Shown piece by piece: positions 23,600 through 34,804 of a stretch of 64,000 bases of DNA. Made by a program: the position numbers and the translations under genes. The notes beneath the pieces are model-generated. The model was not told the DNA's origin. It saw only the letters and a program-made list of their open reading frames with translations, and did no database searches. Position 1 is the first letter of the stretch. Every line of letters starts with the position of its first letter. Origin of the DNA: Lutjanus erythropterus (taxonomy: Eukaryota; Chordata; Actinopteri; Lutjaniformes; Lutjanidae); assembly GCA_020091685.1 (NCBI GenBank), contig CM034595.1, positions 40,286,232-40,350,231 on the forward strand, written 5' to 3'.

Positions 23600-24195
23600 T
23601 GAAAGTTTAACTTCCTGCATTGCTGTGCACTTAGCATAGTTTGTGCAAAGAACAAGACAAAAGAGCTGAATCAATCAGTATATAACTTTCTGCACTGGCT
23701 TTAACTTTCAGGGCAGGGAACAATTTTGTAGGTCCAAATAGTCATTTTGGAGCAAACTTTCTAATGCTAATTTATTCACAGCATATACCCTTAGAATGGC
23801 TGAGATTGTTCGTAATGGATGGTGAATTCGCTCAGTATTAATTAATAAATGACTCCACTTGTGACATTAAGATCTAAAAGGCAAAATGAGCCATCCTGTG
23901 ATCAATCAAAGTGTTTAATGATGACAAAATAAATGTCATTGAAATGCCAAGAGATTTAATTGTTGCTGCTAATGTGGATAAATCAGAAGCAATTCACACA
24001 TTAACGGCAGCTTTTTCATCTATTCTAAAGATGTTTTGCTCCAGAACTAGTTCTATGTAATTTCATCCGCCTTTTCAAAGCTTCAAATGGTGCCTTTAAA
24101 AGGAGCTCCGCAGAAATTACAACATTTGGCAGTGTGCCTAATGTCCTCAAAACATGACAGACGCTTTGCTAAAAGTGGTTCCACCATTATGAACA
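23600..24195. promoter_or_regulatory. Strong candidate conserved non-coding element (AT-rich)
   Basis: Repeat-free, with closely spaced homeodomain and PBX/MEIS-like sites: CTAATGCTAATTTATT, ATTAATTAATAAATGACTCC, GTGATCAATCAAAG, TTTAATGATGAC, GATTTAATTGTTGCTGC. No open frame of interest exists. This density is the usual texture of deeply conserved vertebrate developmental enhancers; conservation itself is untested. Confidence 0.45.
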
Positions 24196-24734
24196 AGTCA
24201 TTGCTAGACCCAGAATCCATTGCTGTTGGTGAGAGCTTTGAAGTATGAGATACAGTTGTCAGAGTAGAATTTTGATGCAGTGCGACGAATGAAAGGATGC
24301 TTTGTTGCCAGCAGAACGGATACAGTCAGAGAGCCACCACTGAGAAAACCACACGGGTAACCCTTTATTTTAACACCCCATTTAGCTCTTACAAACATTA
24401 TACAAGGAAGTGATAATTGGTGTGTGACGTGATACTGTGCAACACTATAATGCAGTTGTAAGTAGATATAAGCACATTTTTAGCGGAGCATTTTGCCCGT
24501 CTGATTTTGTTTTCTTGCTCAGATTTTGTTGATTAGGTCCTCTTTCTTTGCTCTTTGCTCTTCTACCGTGGATGAGCATGCTATGAGGCTAAATAGTTCC
24601 TTTTCTGGCTGCTTTTATGATTGTGAGCCTGCATGGCGTCTTTTATTTTGAAAATTTGGTGCTTCTGGTGGAAATTGTGGGTGAAATCCGTCAGTAACTA
24701 TTGAACAGATTCCCATGTGGTACATACAGTCATG

Positions 24735-25424
24735 GTGCTTAGTTGACTAGTCTGACAGTAAGAAAACACTTGATGTTTGTTGCAAACACTTGATCATGTT
24801 AAACACTGTCTGAAAAAATACTGTGTGTATTAAGAGCCATTTGAAGCCATTAATCACAGTCTACAATCGCCAAATGGTATTTTGAATGCTACTGAAATGT
24901 GTACCATTTTTGTGCTGTGCAATAAGAACATTGCACATTATCCTACAAAACATGACAACAACTCACTAAACCCTTCACCTTTTCAGGCCGAACAGTGTCT
25001 GGGGGTTAATGACATCGTTAACCTGGAACTGACATTAGCTGCCAGCCTGCCACATGCTGTGGCTAATGTTAGCAGTGCTAGCAGCAGCAGCAGCCGTGTC
25101 TGTGCTGAATGTGGCGCATGCATTGCACCAGTGAAATGGTTATTTACCAGTTTATTCATCCTACATTCAACCTTTCATTTTCTAGATTAAAACACTGCCA
25201 AACCCTGCTGGTTTTACAAGCTGTTATGTTTCTGACGTTGCTGATAACAACATCTGGAGTTGGGTGGGCCATCAAGGCATGACTAGCCACAGCCCTGACC
25301 ACTGGCATTGGCATTGTACATTAATAAAATATTGATAAATAGTTTAGCCAATTAGTATTTCTGGTGCTGACTAGTGAGGGTGGCGATGTTTAATCATATA
25401 GTAGACTAATTGCGCACATCCCTA
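24735..25424. repeat. Possible hAT element remnant
   Basis: The right edge GACTAATTGCGCACATCCCTA (about 25404-25423) is the inverse of a TAGGGATGTGC terminus as in fish hAT elements. A TTAGTTGACTAGTCTGAC block near 24739 may belong to the left part. No transposase is recognisable. The left boundary and continuity are uncertain. Confidence 0.4.
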
Positions 25425-25530
25425 ATGGTGCCCAGAGGACGGATTCTGAAAACTTCACTCATCCTGTGAAATACCTCAGCGTCTGCTAGATATGGATTGG
25501 CATGCAGCTTTGTACAGACATTGTTCACAA

Positions 25531-25689
25531 TTCCAGCGATTAACCATTTTTCCCTGCCTGCCTCTGGGACTCTATTAGCGCTACAGGTAGCAATCAGCTT
25601 ACTCAAATGGGCCATTGAGGAAAATTACTCTAAAAAGAAGTACCTTATTATTTCTAAAAGAAGAAGAAGAAAAAAAAAAAAGATTTTAC
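25531..25689. repeat. Local duplication, copy 1
   Basis: Begins TTCCAGCGATTAACCATTTT and ends in an A-rich AGAAGAAGAAAAA tract before AGATTTTA. It is repeated in the same orientation at 27467-27621 with only scattered differences. Copy 1 lacks 9 bp (TGCTATTAG) present in copy 2 beside the CTATTAG motif. Confidence 0.85.
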
Positions 25690-26449
25690 ATTTATTGTTC
25701 TCAGAGGTTGAATCCTACTGACTTGGACTCCATCCCCTGACTTTTCCTCGACAGGTGTTACCAATGATATGAATTAAGGTTCCTTTCATTTCAGGTCAAA
25801 CAGAGTCGGGGCGCCGCTATTGTGCAAGTTGTCTCATTGGAAAGGCTCTGCTACACTAGATGGAAAGGGACTTCAATTAGTATCACTGGTAATAACAGGG
25901 TCATTTCAAATCAATACGGCTGCTGTGAAAGAAGTCTTTGTCCTGAGAATCAGGTCAAGATGTTATCAAAGTTTCACACATGAAGCACACAACAGTAGAC
26001 TGTCGGTGTCCTTACATGTGGTTTAGGTGTTGGGTGGTGCCTGCAGAGTGTGCAGGAGGAGGATGATCTGTTTTCTATCATTTCTACATCAGAGCCACCT
26101 CCTAAAAGTAGATGATTTGAGTCATTAGTTGAAAAGATGCAAAGTCAACTCGCATTTTATCAGTCAAATCAGTGCACTTTAACAGTTTTTAACCTACAAA
26201 ACATGAGTAGTTGAGTTCAGTTCACCTGCTCATCTCCCAAACACAACGAGGCAAGATTCATCAAGTATGTTGCCAAATGGAATCGCGACCGTCCCACCCA
26301 CCCTCCTGCCCCTAAGATCACAGCTTACAGAATGCATTAACATAAAAAAAGAGAAGAAGAGCCTCCATATCTTCAAGGTCTGAGAGGACCCTTTGAGTGT
26401 GTACTTTATTTTCTCAGGTTTTAAGAAATACGTACTGTAACATCTTTGA

Positions 26450-27010
26450 TCCAGGGAGAGAAGGATGGAGGAGCGTGTTGCTGCCATCTTAAAAGGAGAG
26501 GAGGAGAGGAGTGTAGTGAAGGCTACATATATCTTTATTTGGCAAAATGGCGCTGATTCCTTCAGTGTTAAACCAAAAAGGGCACAAACTGGGTCTGAAT
26601 CAAGCCTATGGACCACTTTCAGTCGTATTAATCCATGTTTAGCAGATGTTGATGATGTGGGAATCAAATCTAGGACTGGTTCCCATTGCTCATCAGATGA
26701 AACTGTTCCAAGATCAGAGTCCCAGGCCGCTCTTAAGTTTTCAGTGGGTTGTGGATTGATGTTGTTAAGGAGTTTATAAATCTTGGATATCAGTCGTCCA
26801 CAGTCCGAATCCAATACAAGAATATGGTCAACATGTGATTTTAATGTGCTTATCTGGAAATGACTTGACTGTCTTTTGTACAAAGCTCCTGACCTGCAGA
26901 TAATGAAAAAAAATGTTCTCAGGTAAGTCATAAGTTCGGGATAATTGAGATGCAAATATGGCTTCTATATATAAATTATGGATTGATCTAATCCCCTTAT
27001 TAAACCACAA
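26450..27010 (-). pseudogene. L1-like ORF2 relic, post-RT region
   Basis: On the minus strand, frame one (from 27010) reads WFNKGIRSIHNLYIEAIFAS and IFFHYLQVRSFVQ. After a frame change near 26830 it continues as SKIYKLLNNINPQPTENLRA, WDSDLGTVSSDEQWEPVLD and STSAKHGLIRLKVVHRLDSD. This order corresponds to the region of L1-clade ORF2 after the reverse transcriptase (IRT..DL..G.F.SF, FF.YLQ.R, a W..DLG..I..D.W block, and S...RH.LIQFKV.HRLHW). The frame stays open to 26230, giving a 241-codon ORF, but homology fades after about 26560. No RT catalytic box or endonuclease is visible, so it is a 5'-truncated, decayed copy. Confidence 0.75.
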
Positions 27011-27466
27011 AGTTCTTTGGACTTAATGGGGAAAAGGACAGAAGGTCCTTGCAGCCTGAATGTCTTCTAAACTACACTTCTGGTTTTTTTTTTAGCTGCA
27101 TCATTGTCCACAGAGCAATGCAGGAACAACAGCATGGCAGGTCATAAACTTTACAGACCGAGTCTCAGACCTGCAGGAGAGACGCTCTATGGTGCAATTT
27201 TATGACTGTACTATGAGCAGTATGCACACTTGAACTTTCTCTGATAAATAAATAAAAGCATACAGGAAAACAGAAAAGAGTGCAGTTAACGCAGTCCAAC
27301 TGATTCGGACATTTGTGTTTTATGTGTACAGCTCTTCTGGGTATGTTTAGGTTCAGGCTTGCAGCGTGTGTGTGAAAGGGGCAGCGTTCAGTGACCTCGA
27401 CCTCATTGATCCCTCATGTGTTGAAGCCAAAAGTTTGTCTGCAGCTGAACTTTTGGGCTTTCACAC

Positions 27467-27621
27467 TTCCAGCGATTAACCATTTTTCCCTGCCTGCCTC
27501 TGAGACTCTATTAGTGCTATTAGCACTACAGGTAACAATCAGCTAACTCGAATGGGCCATTGAGGAAAATGACTCTAAAAAGAAGTACCTTATTATTTCT
27601 AAAAGAAGAAAAAAGATTTTA
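27467..27621. repeat. Local duplication, copy 2
   Basis: Same-strand partner of 25531-25689, 1.8 kb away, with an L1 relic between the copies. It carries an extra TGCTATTAG, itself a partial repeat of CTATTAG. The A-rich end differs in length. Confidence 0.85.
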
Positions 27622-28035
27622 GATTGCAATCTTTTCCAATGTGACAGCTGAATAAGCTTTGAATCAGAGTTCAGTGTTATAAGCAGACTAGAGTGAATAG
27701 CTGCAAGGGTCAAACTGACATTAATCATATAGAAGAACTTATAAATATCTCTGAGTGCTGAGAGTTTTTGTGTGTCCGACAGAAAAACAGCGACCACAAT
27801 GGAGCGATAGGTGACGAAATTTAGTTTGACTTGACTAGACCAGGAAATCAGAATTATTCAATAATTGTGCTCTGCTCTAAAGACAGAGCGCGTGTGAAGT
27901 TTTACGAAATCAAAATTAAATAACTCTGCTTCTGTCACAAGAAACACATACTACAATTACAATCATGTCTGCACACAACAATCAAACGAACTCTCACACC
28001 TTCGTACACACAAATCAGACACAGAGAAAAACACA

Positions 28036-28067
28036 AACACACACACAGACACACACACACACACAAA
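28036..28067. repeat. (CA)n microsatellite
   Basis: CA repeat with one G interruption. Confidence 0.9.
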
Positions 28068-28079
28068 ATCCCTGTATCA

Positions 28080-28470
28080 TCCCTCCCTCCCTGCAGTCGA
28101 GCACATTAAAAAACAATTAGGGCTCTCTGATTTGTCTGTTTTTTCGCCGCCTCGCCTCGGCAGCAACCCGCAGAGTCCAGCTGCTTCCCTCAGGCCTCTG
28201 CAGCGCGGGAGGGAACAGAAATGCTCCTTCAAAGACAGAAAGAAGACACAGAGGTGGAGGGGGGGTGTGTGTGTGTGGACTTCACTGCAGCTGAAGTGGT
28301 GGACAGAATGAATCGAGGTGGCGTCTTGAATGTGTAATGGCAGTGGAGTAAAGCATCCATGTGTGGTAAGTCCTGTCGGGTGGATACTGTTGTTCTAAGC
28401 TCTCTAATTATGTTGCCACGCAGGCTGATGGACAGGCAGGGAGGATGCAAAGCCCCTGGAGAGGCCGGAT
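28080..28470. promoter_or_regulatory. Candidate regulatory element
   Basis: A moderately GC-rich, repeat-poor block with AAAAAACAATTAGGGC (homeodomain core plus SOX-like ACAATTAG) and CTCTAATTATGTTGCC. A GGGTGTGTGTGTGTGT run interrupts it near 28263. Frames at 28229-28598 (minus) have no domain. Confidence 0.3.
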
Positions 28471-28479
28471 TTAAAACAC

Positions 28480-29770
28480 ACACACAAAAAGCGAGAAGTT
28501 TCTGCTTTACAGTCACTGACTAATGTACTGGGTAACTTGATGTTTTCTTTTTGTTTGCAGGAGGGGTGAGGGAAGCTAAATGTGACTAGTTGGTGCAATT
28601 TGAAATTAAACAGAAAATTTAAAGATGTTTCTTCAGTGGTAATATTTATTTATTTTTTATGTCTTTTATCTCCCATCTTTGTTGCAAAGCACCAATTTCT
28701 GTTGAAGTTCCTGCTTGCAATTTGCAGAAATCCCCTGTCAATCAAACCGTGTGAGTAGAATGTAATATTAATGTTACATTTGATGCTGGAGCTTCAACAC
28801 AATAATTAAAAATGCAAGGCAGTTTTCACTGCTTCCCTGTAACCACGGGCCTTATTCATGGTAAAGACGATGGGATGTGTCCCTACCACTTTTCTGATCA
28901 CCTAAAATTATCTCAGCCACTGATTTGATATTAACTGTATATGCATTTAAATCAAATATCATTTTATTTGGCTGTACAAAGGATTAACTCCCTCATGCTC
29001 CTGAGTTTCTGTTGGTGCTTGTTTGCTTTATTCCTGCCTCATTTTGGTGCATTTTGGAATAATTGGAAATGGTGCACGCAGTACAGAAGGAAAGTCTGAG
29101 GTTAGAGCACAAGTCACAGCTGTTTTGCTTTCTCTGATCATAATGTTGTGTTAGCAGTATCAAATTAAACGCATTGTTTGTTCAGTTAAATGAAAGACCC
29201 AGCTGTCCCGCGGTGGGTAACTCATTGCAGACCAGGAAATTGTCATCGTCTTGCCAAGGTTAGCTATGCAAAAACATCTAGCTAGCTAGCAAACTAAATG
29301 TTGCAACAGTGTTTGCTGTGTGGGGCTTTTACTCATTTATCAAAGCTAAGAGATGTGTATGTGTACGGGACCCCCTGCCAAATATATGTCCCAACCACTT
29401 TCCAAATGAAAAGTAACCTTGCCTGTAAACTAAGCCTGTCCAAACTATTCCATAAGGACCCAGTCACATATGTGCAAATCAAAGGAAGTGGTGGTGAATT
29501 TGCATCATTTCCTTATGTCAAGTTTAACTTTGGTGAACTTTGAGTGGGCGGAGTCACAGCCTTAACCAATAGCAAAGACGTATGTGTGATGTTCGCCTCT
29601 CCTCTGTGTGACTGGGCCTTTAAGAGCTGTGTGGCTACAGGTTTTCATCCGACCACACCAGGCTCAACTCATTTAACCAGCTGATCTCAGCCTTCAAACA
29701 GCTGACTAGTCTGAGGCCCTGCAGCCACGGGGCCTTTTATGGGAGTTTGGTCAAAAGACAATCAAACTTG
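28480..29770. other. Non-coding stretch, nothing recognised
   Basis: No credible frame. The CTAGCTAGCTAGC palindromic run near 29279-29290 is short and probably repeat derived. Confidence 0.45.
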
Positions 29771-29773
29771 TGT

Positions 29774-30045
29774 ATTAAAGGGACAGTTCAAACCAAAACA
29801 CTTATATTCCCTCCTACCTGTAGCGCTATTTATCCATCCAGATTATTTTGGCATGAGTTGCAGAGTTTTGGAAATATTGGCCATAGAAATGTCTGCTTTC
29901 TCTTGAATGTAATGAAATTAGATGGCACTCAGATTGTAGTGCTCAAAGTCACAAAAATACTTCATAGTGATGTCTCTTTCCAGAAATTATGACCCAGTTA
30001 CTCAAGATAATCCACTGACCTTGTGGTGAGCTGTTTCATGTAGGA
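29774..30045. mobile_element. Foldback-like MITE, family B, truncated copy 3
   Basis: Begins ATTAAAGGGACAGTTCAAACC and keeps the left-half order: CTGTAGCGCTATTTATCCATCC, TTTTGGCATGAGTT, GATGTCTCTTTCCAGAAATT, ATGACCCAGTTACTCAAGAT, TGAGCTGTTTCATG. The right terminal repeat is missing. Confidence 0.7.
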
Positions 30046-30049
30046 ACTA

Positions 30050-30855
30050 TTCATCAAACTATTCATCAAACTACACCCGCTAATAGAATTACATGCAAAA
30101 GGAAATGTGCATCTACTCACAAGCGAGAGGCTCGTGGATTGTTGAGTCTCATTCCCAGGTTGTCAAATTCCAAGACTTCAGGTTGATGGCTCAGAACGAT
30201 CTGGAAATGACTCAACTATCTCTCTCCAGAATCACTCATTTCACCTTTAAAATGGCAATTAAGTATTAAATTGTGAATTACATGCAACCTAGATGTCTAA
30301 AAACGCTTACTGGAAATGAGACTGTATCTACAGAATCAACTATCTTCCTGCAGAATTGCTTACTCCACCTTTAATGTACAGCAGTTGATAGGAAATTGCT
30401 TTTGTGAGCTGCCATGCTGTAAAACGAGAAAGAAACCTCAGGACATTAAACAAGTTGTAAAACTTGAAATGACCACAAGTAAAAACTTAAACCATGAAAT
30501 AAAACCAGCACCATAAACTGCATAAGGTTAAACTAAGCTGATTTGTTCAGTGGCATAATTACCATGACCAGTTCCCCTCAGGGGGGTAACACAACTGATG
30601 TTTAGGAGTCAAGGAAGCCTCTGAATAAATTACAGAACCTGGCTGTACTTTTTAAAGTTATTATACTGTATGTTAATGTGAAGCAGGTACACAGGTACCA
30701 TTTAAACAATATAGTATGCTGCTGAAGAAACCTAGATTTTAGAAATCATCAACCGCCAAGTTTTGCCAAGTTTTAATCAGAACATTTTGACATCTCTTCA
30801 CCTGTAAAAAACAAAATTACTGCTTACATGGTTGTATTGTTTTATGTTGATCATG
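30050..30855. other. Non-coding stretch, nothing recognised
   Basis: Contains a duplicated CTATTCATCAAACTA near 30050 and two similar ATCTCTC/TATCTTCC-CAGAAT-CACC segments at 30218-30250 and 30343-30372, perhaps a small diverged tandem repeat. No gene is seen. Confidence 0.4.
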
Positions 30856-30860
30856 TAACT

Positions 30861-31380
30861 CACTGGTTCCCAACCTGGGGTCTAGACTCTCCTTAGGGGG
30901 GGTGCCAGAAATCACAGGGGGTCTCCAAGACTTTGTCTGCTCTTATATTGCAAAAATTAGATTTGCACACTAAAGTTTTTAAATTTATACCAAAGTCTGC
31001 ACACAAAACTATTTTAAAAGATACATTTCTTTGTCCTCAATTAAAAATAGTAGATGACTTTGTAGGCTACTAAGTAGGCCGACGTCTGAGCTCTGTGATA
31101 ATGAGTCCTAATTATTCTTCTGGTAAGGATGAGTGTGTATAAACTACTCTGTTGAGTTGTTAAAAGGAAAATGTTAAGATTAAACTGGAACAGTGGCATA
31201 ACGGGAATGGAAACAATTCAGTTGATGTTTATTTTGGACAGTAAAGATTTGGAATCAGTCGCTTATTCTTTTGGTGTGTGTTGGGTGTGTGTGTGTGTGT
31301 GTGTGTGTACAGGCGGCGGGCTCAGCTTTACTTAGATACAAGAAGGAGGGGCTTCAAGGAGAAAAGGATGGGAACCACTG
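30861..31380. mobile_element. hAT-type (Charlie-like) MITE, 520 bp
   Basis: Left end CACTGGTTCCCAACCTGGGG and right end GGATGGGAACCACTG are inverted repeats around TGGTTCCCA, the terminus of many vertebrate hAT-Charlie elements. The flanking 8-mers ATGTAACT (30853-30860) and ACGTGACT (31381-31388) match at 6 of 8 positions, compatible with a decayed 8-bp target duplication. A GT microsatellite (31273-31309) lies inside. No transposase. Confidence 0.7.
31273..31309. repeat. (GT)n microsatellite
   Basis: GT units with a GGG interruption, inside the hAT-type MITE. Confidence 0.9.
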
Positions 31381-31719
31381 ACGTGACTGATTCTGATGAT
31401 TATGTCATTTTGCACCATGTGTTGGTAATCAGACGTACCTCTTTCTCCATTGGACATTTATTCACTGTCAGTGTCTGGTGACAGATATTATTCCTCCACA
31501 CTTCATAACCCCATGCGCACAAATTTTACTGTAAATGCGCTATTTGCAAACTATCCATTTCAATTTATAGCTCACACACCTTTTGTGACCTGAGCTGCAT
31601 GTCAGGAGAGATATTTCCACCTCATGACTAATTTTTTTTCAGGTTGATTATGAGTCTAGGGAGAAGAAATTACTAATTTATTGATATTATGTATAATGTG
31701 ACTTAATTGGCTCAGCTAT

Positions 31720-32110
31720 TGTACACATTGCAACATTTTTCATTTATTGTGCATCAGTATAATGTCTTTTGAAAGCAGGCGGTCCTGGTGTGCAATTGTA
31801 GCCTCGAGAAATGAGCATATTTTCAACAACAACAACAACAACAACTGGGCATTTTCACAGCAGACATTTTGGCTCGTCGCAGCAGAAAAACCACAGGTGT
31901 AACTAATACTGTTAATGATGGCCAAGCACGATGCCCTTGAACTGACACATTTAAAATGGAATGCAGCCATCAGCTCATGTTATTAATTACACCTGTGTTT
32001 CTCTTACTATGACATGTCAGAATTTCTGCTGTGAAAGAATCCTGCTGGCTAAAAAGCTTCAAATAAATCACTGCCATCACCAGTGAAGTTAAATCAAATT
32101 TCCTGAAAAT
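31720..32110. promoter_or_regulatory. Candidate conserved non-coding element
   Basis: Repeat-poor block containing an (ACA)n run at 31824-31845. It has paired, oppositely oriented CAGGTG (31894-31899) and CACCTG (31990-31995) sites in CCACAGGTGTAAC and ATTACACCTGTG contexts, readable as ZEB/bHLH E-boxes or T-box half sites, plus TGTTAATGATGG and TTATTAATTAC homeodomain cores. No protein-coding signature. Confidence 0.4.
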
Positions 32111-32154
32111 ATGCACAAAAAAAATATCTAAATTATTACACAGTTTTATCTGTT

Positions 32155-32600
32155 ATGTCATAGGGATAGTTTGGATTATTTGAAGTGTGGTTGTATAAGG
32201 TACTTATCCAGTCAGTGTATTACAGTAAATGGCACGCCTCCAGTTTGGAGAAGAAGAGAGGAGTACCAGCATGGAAGTTAAGCTCAGTTCTGCAACAAAA
32301 GGTATTTTAGACACTTAAAAAAGGTCCACCTAGAAAAAATATTACGTGTATACTTACTTAATATTTAGAATATTTTCACTGCTTTTCTTGCCACAAAGCA
32401 GCTGTTCATGACAGGAAACCACTGCCAAACATCTGCCTTTCCAAAGCAACTAGACTCCCCTGGTGAAAACAGTAATTTTACCTTGCAGAATACAGTAGTT
32501 GCTGGTCTCCTGCCACCCCGATCTGTTAGTTTGTTTGGGTTATTGTGTGACTTAGGTGAATCAGAACTAACCCTTTAAAACACAGAAATTACGCAACAAC
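32155..32600. mobile_element. Non-autonomous TIR element (MITE)
   Basis: Segments ATAGGGATAGTTTGGATTAT, GTATAAGGTACTTATCCAGTC, CGCCTCCAGTTTGGAGAAG and ACACTTAAAAAAGGTCCACC occur in the order of a widespread teleost repeat I recognise. The right end ACTTAGGTGAATCAGAACTA followed by ACCCTTT is roughly the inverse of the left end, so it has terminal inverted repeats. Non-coding. Confidence 0.6.
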
Positions 32601-32609
32601 AGAAACTAG

Positions 32610-33985
32610 TCTCCACTCAGGTGAGATGATGTTACAGTGTCCTGATCAGCCCACACAGAGCTGATGTTTGTGTCTGCAGCTATTTTTCATTCTTTATTGG
32701 AAGTGAAGGTTGAATGACATTAGGGTCACATGCTTCTTAAACATCATGATTTATTTGTTTTTAAGGTTGTTTCCATTGCAGTTTGTTGCATTTTGTTTTT
32801 CATAAATATGTAGTGCCATCACCCCAAGTAAAGGGCACTGGAAAATTTTAAAAGGGAGGTGGGAGAAGAAGGTCAACAAGCAGGAGTTTGTGCAAAAAAA
32901 GAAATATATGAAACCTGAGTGTAGGAGCCAAAATAGCAGTTTTTGCTGAATTATTTCAAAGTTTCCCATAGTTTTTGTTATAGTTTTGATTCAGTCATAT
33001 TGATTGACAATTCAGCTCCACATGGTTGTTGGGGATGTGCTATAATTAACAAAGGGGAAGCTGGAAACGCTTGCAGGGATGGAGTCCTAGCATTAGTTGA
33101 GACCAAACACAGTTTTTAACCATCTTAGCTCCTTTTTGAGCACACATACATTCGAACTCTATTACATTGATCTGCAACATTTATTTTGTAGGATATTGGA
33201 GTTTAGCTAGGCTTTTATTTTGAAACAGTGGACACATGGAGCCTGGACCTACAACAAAGGTGAGTTAAAACAACTCTTCAAACGCTGAGGCAGTGGCTAT
33301 AAACTTGGACGGAATAGAAATTATACTGAGTAATTCAACAAGACTAAATTAAGCCACAGCAAAACAAGAACAAAAAAAAAATAATGAAAGCTGAAGCCTC
33401 ACTGCCAACTCAGGTCATTTTATCCTCCCAGCCTCACTGGAACCTACAACCTGCTGAGGTAAATATAGAGTGAGCTCAGTAAAATGACTTCATCATGACC
33501 AGTAAGAATAATGGATATAAAATTACTGAACTCAGATAAGAAGTTGCTATCATGTTAGAGGCGGCGAGTGCAGTGTTTTGACAACTGTTGCTAAGTATTC
33601 AGCTGTTTAAAAAAATCGCCAAAAGAACACTGAGTGCAGGCAAACAGTCAGAGACCCATCCCCTCTATTATTTTGTCTGCTGGAGTATGAAAAGGTGAAA
33701 TTATGAGGAGAAGACTCTACCAGCTGGAGCAGCTGACGTAAGCCGGGTTCAGTTCAGTTAAAAGTAAAAAGCTAAGTTCATCCTCAGAAATTAAAGAGAG
33801 GGATCTAATATTCAAAAGTAATAACTTTATCTTGGTTGTGTGCATTTCTGCCATAATGAAAGATTGCTGCAACAATAATGTGCGAGAGCTGCTATTTCTT
33901 TGTGCCACTGTGGCAGTTAACTATAACAAGACTGGAGAATATCAGGTCAGGGTAATATAGAAAAAAAGACTCCTGTTGCACAGAA
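32610..33985. other. Non-coding stretch, nothing recognised
   Basis: AT-rich; frames at 32751-32969 and 33717-33908 are chance-like. No RNA or repeat call possible. Confidence 0.45.
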
Positions 33986-33989
33986 GAAT

Positions 33990-34150
33990 AGTGTTGTAGT
34001 GCTCAGATCAGACTTGATCTTGAGATCAGTCTCAAGACCACTTTTTGAGGGTCTCAGCCTCATCTCGGTCTCAGGCAAAGAGGACTCAAGATTTTATTTC
34101 AAGACTGGTCAAGACCACAACTGCAGGGATGTCACTGAATTACCTATATA
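33990..34150. repeat. Dispersed repeat of the GTCTCAAGACC type
   Basis: TGTTGTAGTGCTCAGATCAG, GAGATCAGTCTCAAGACCAC, TTTTTGAGGGTCTCAGCC, ATCTCGGTCTCAGGCAAAGA and CTGGTCAAGACCACAAC. I recognise this as a diverged copy of a common fish repeat rich in CTCGAGACC/GGTCTCGAG motifs. No coding capacity. Confidence 0.6.
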
Positions 34151-34199
34151 TTGTCTGATTTATTTGTTAACATTATTACTGTGATTGGATCCAAATCCT

Positions 34200-34800
34200 C
34201 CTCCTTCAAATCTTCTAGCTTAGGAGTGATTTAGGAAAACTCTTGGACACTCTTACTCTGTTTGCATGTTTGAGGATCTGCCACGTTTAGTGGCGTCCAA
34301 AACCAGTCAGCCTGAAGCGAGTTTTTATATATTTGATGAATCTTTCTTCCTTTCACAAGCTCATTGTGTCATGGATGTAATGAGTGTGTCATGTCATGTC
34401 ATTACTTCTTCATCAGTGCTCTTTATAAAATTATCATTTTAATATTTATGAAATTACCAATAATATCCATGTTTCCTCCAGAGAAAGGCTTGCCAGTGTA
34501 TTTACACCCTCCCCCTTGTTTAAATGATCCTCTGCAGCCACTGGCGTGACTCCACACCATGTCACACTCGTCACGGTGCGGGGGGGGTGTAGGAGGCGTG
34601 GTTGACCCCTTTGCCAGGTATGACACATGCTTTTTAAGAATTGGTTGATCCAAAAAAGAAAAAACAAGCACTCTCAGTGACAATGGGCATAAAATGCACA
34701 GTAAAGTCAATACAATTTAATCTCTATTAAGACATGGTATAATTACTATTTAAGAACATGTCTGCTGAATAAATTGTAAGCCAGGCTTTAAAAGTAGTCC
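34200..34800. other. Non-coding stretch, nothing recognised
   Basis: Contains a (G)8 run near 34579. Overlapping minus-strand frames at 34423-34710 have no recognisable domain. Confidence 0.45.
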
Positions 34801-34804
34801 AGAA

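Noticed and set aside
26230..26450. C-terminal part of the 241-codon minus-strand frame as a host gene
   Set aside because: The recognisable part upstream is L1 ORF2; the remainder is merely open and shows no similarity I can name.
31824..31845. CRISPR-like or satellite array
   Set aside because: It is a simple (ACA)n microsatellite; no array with unique spacers exists anywhere in the window.
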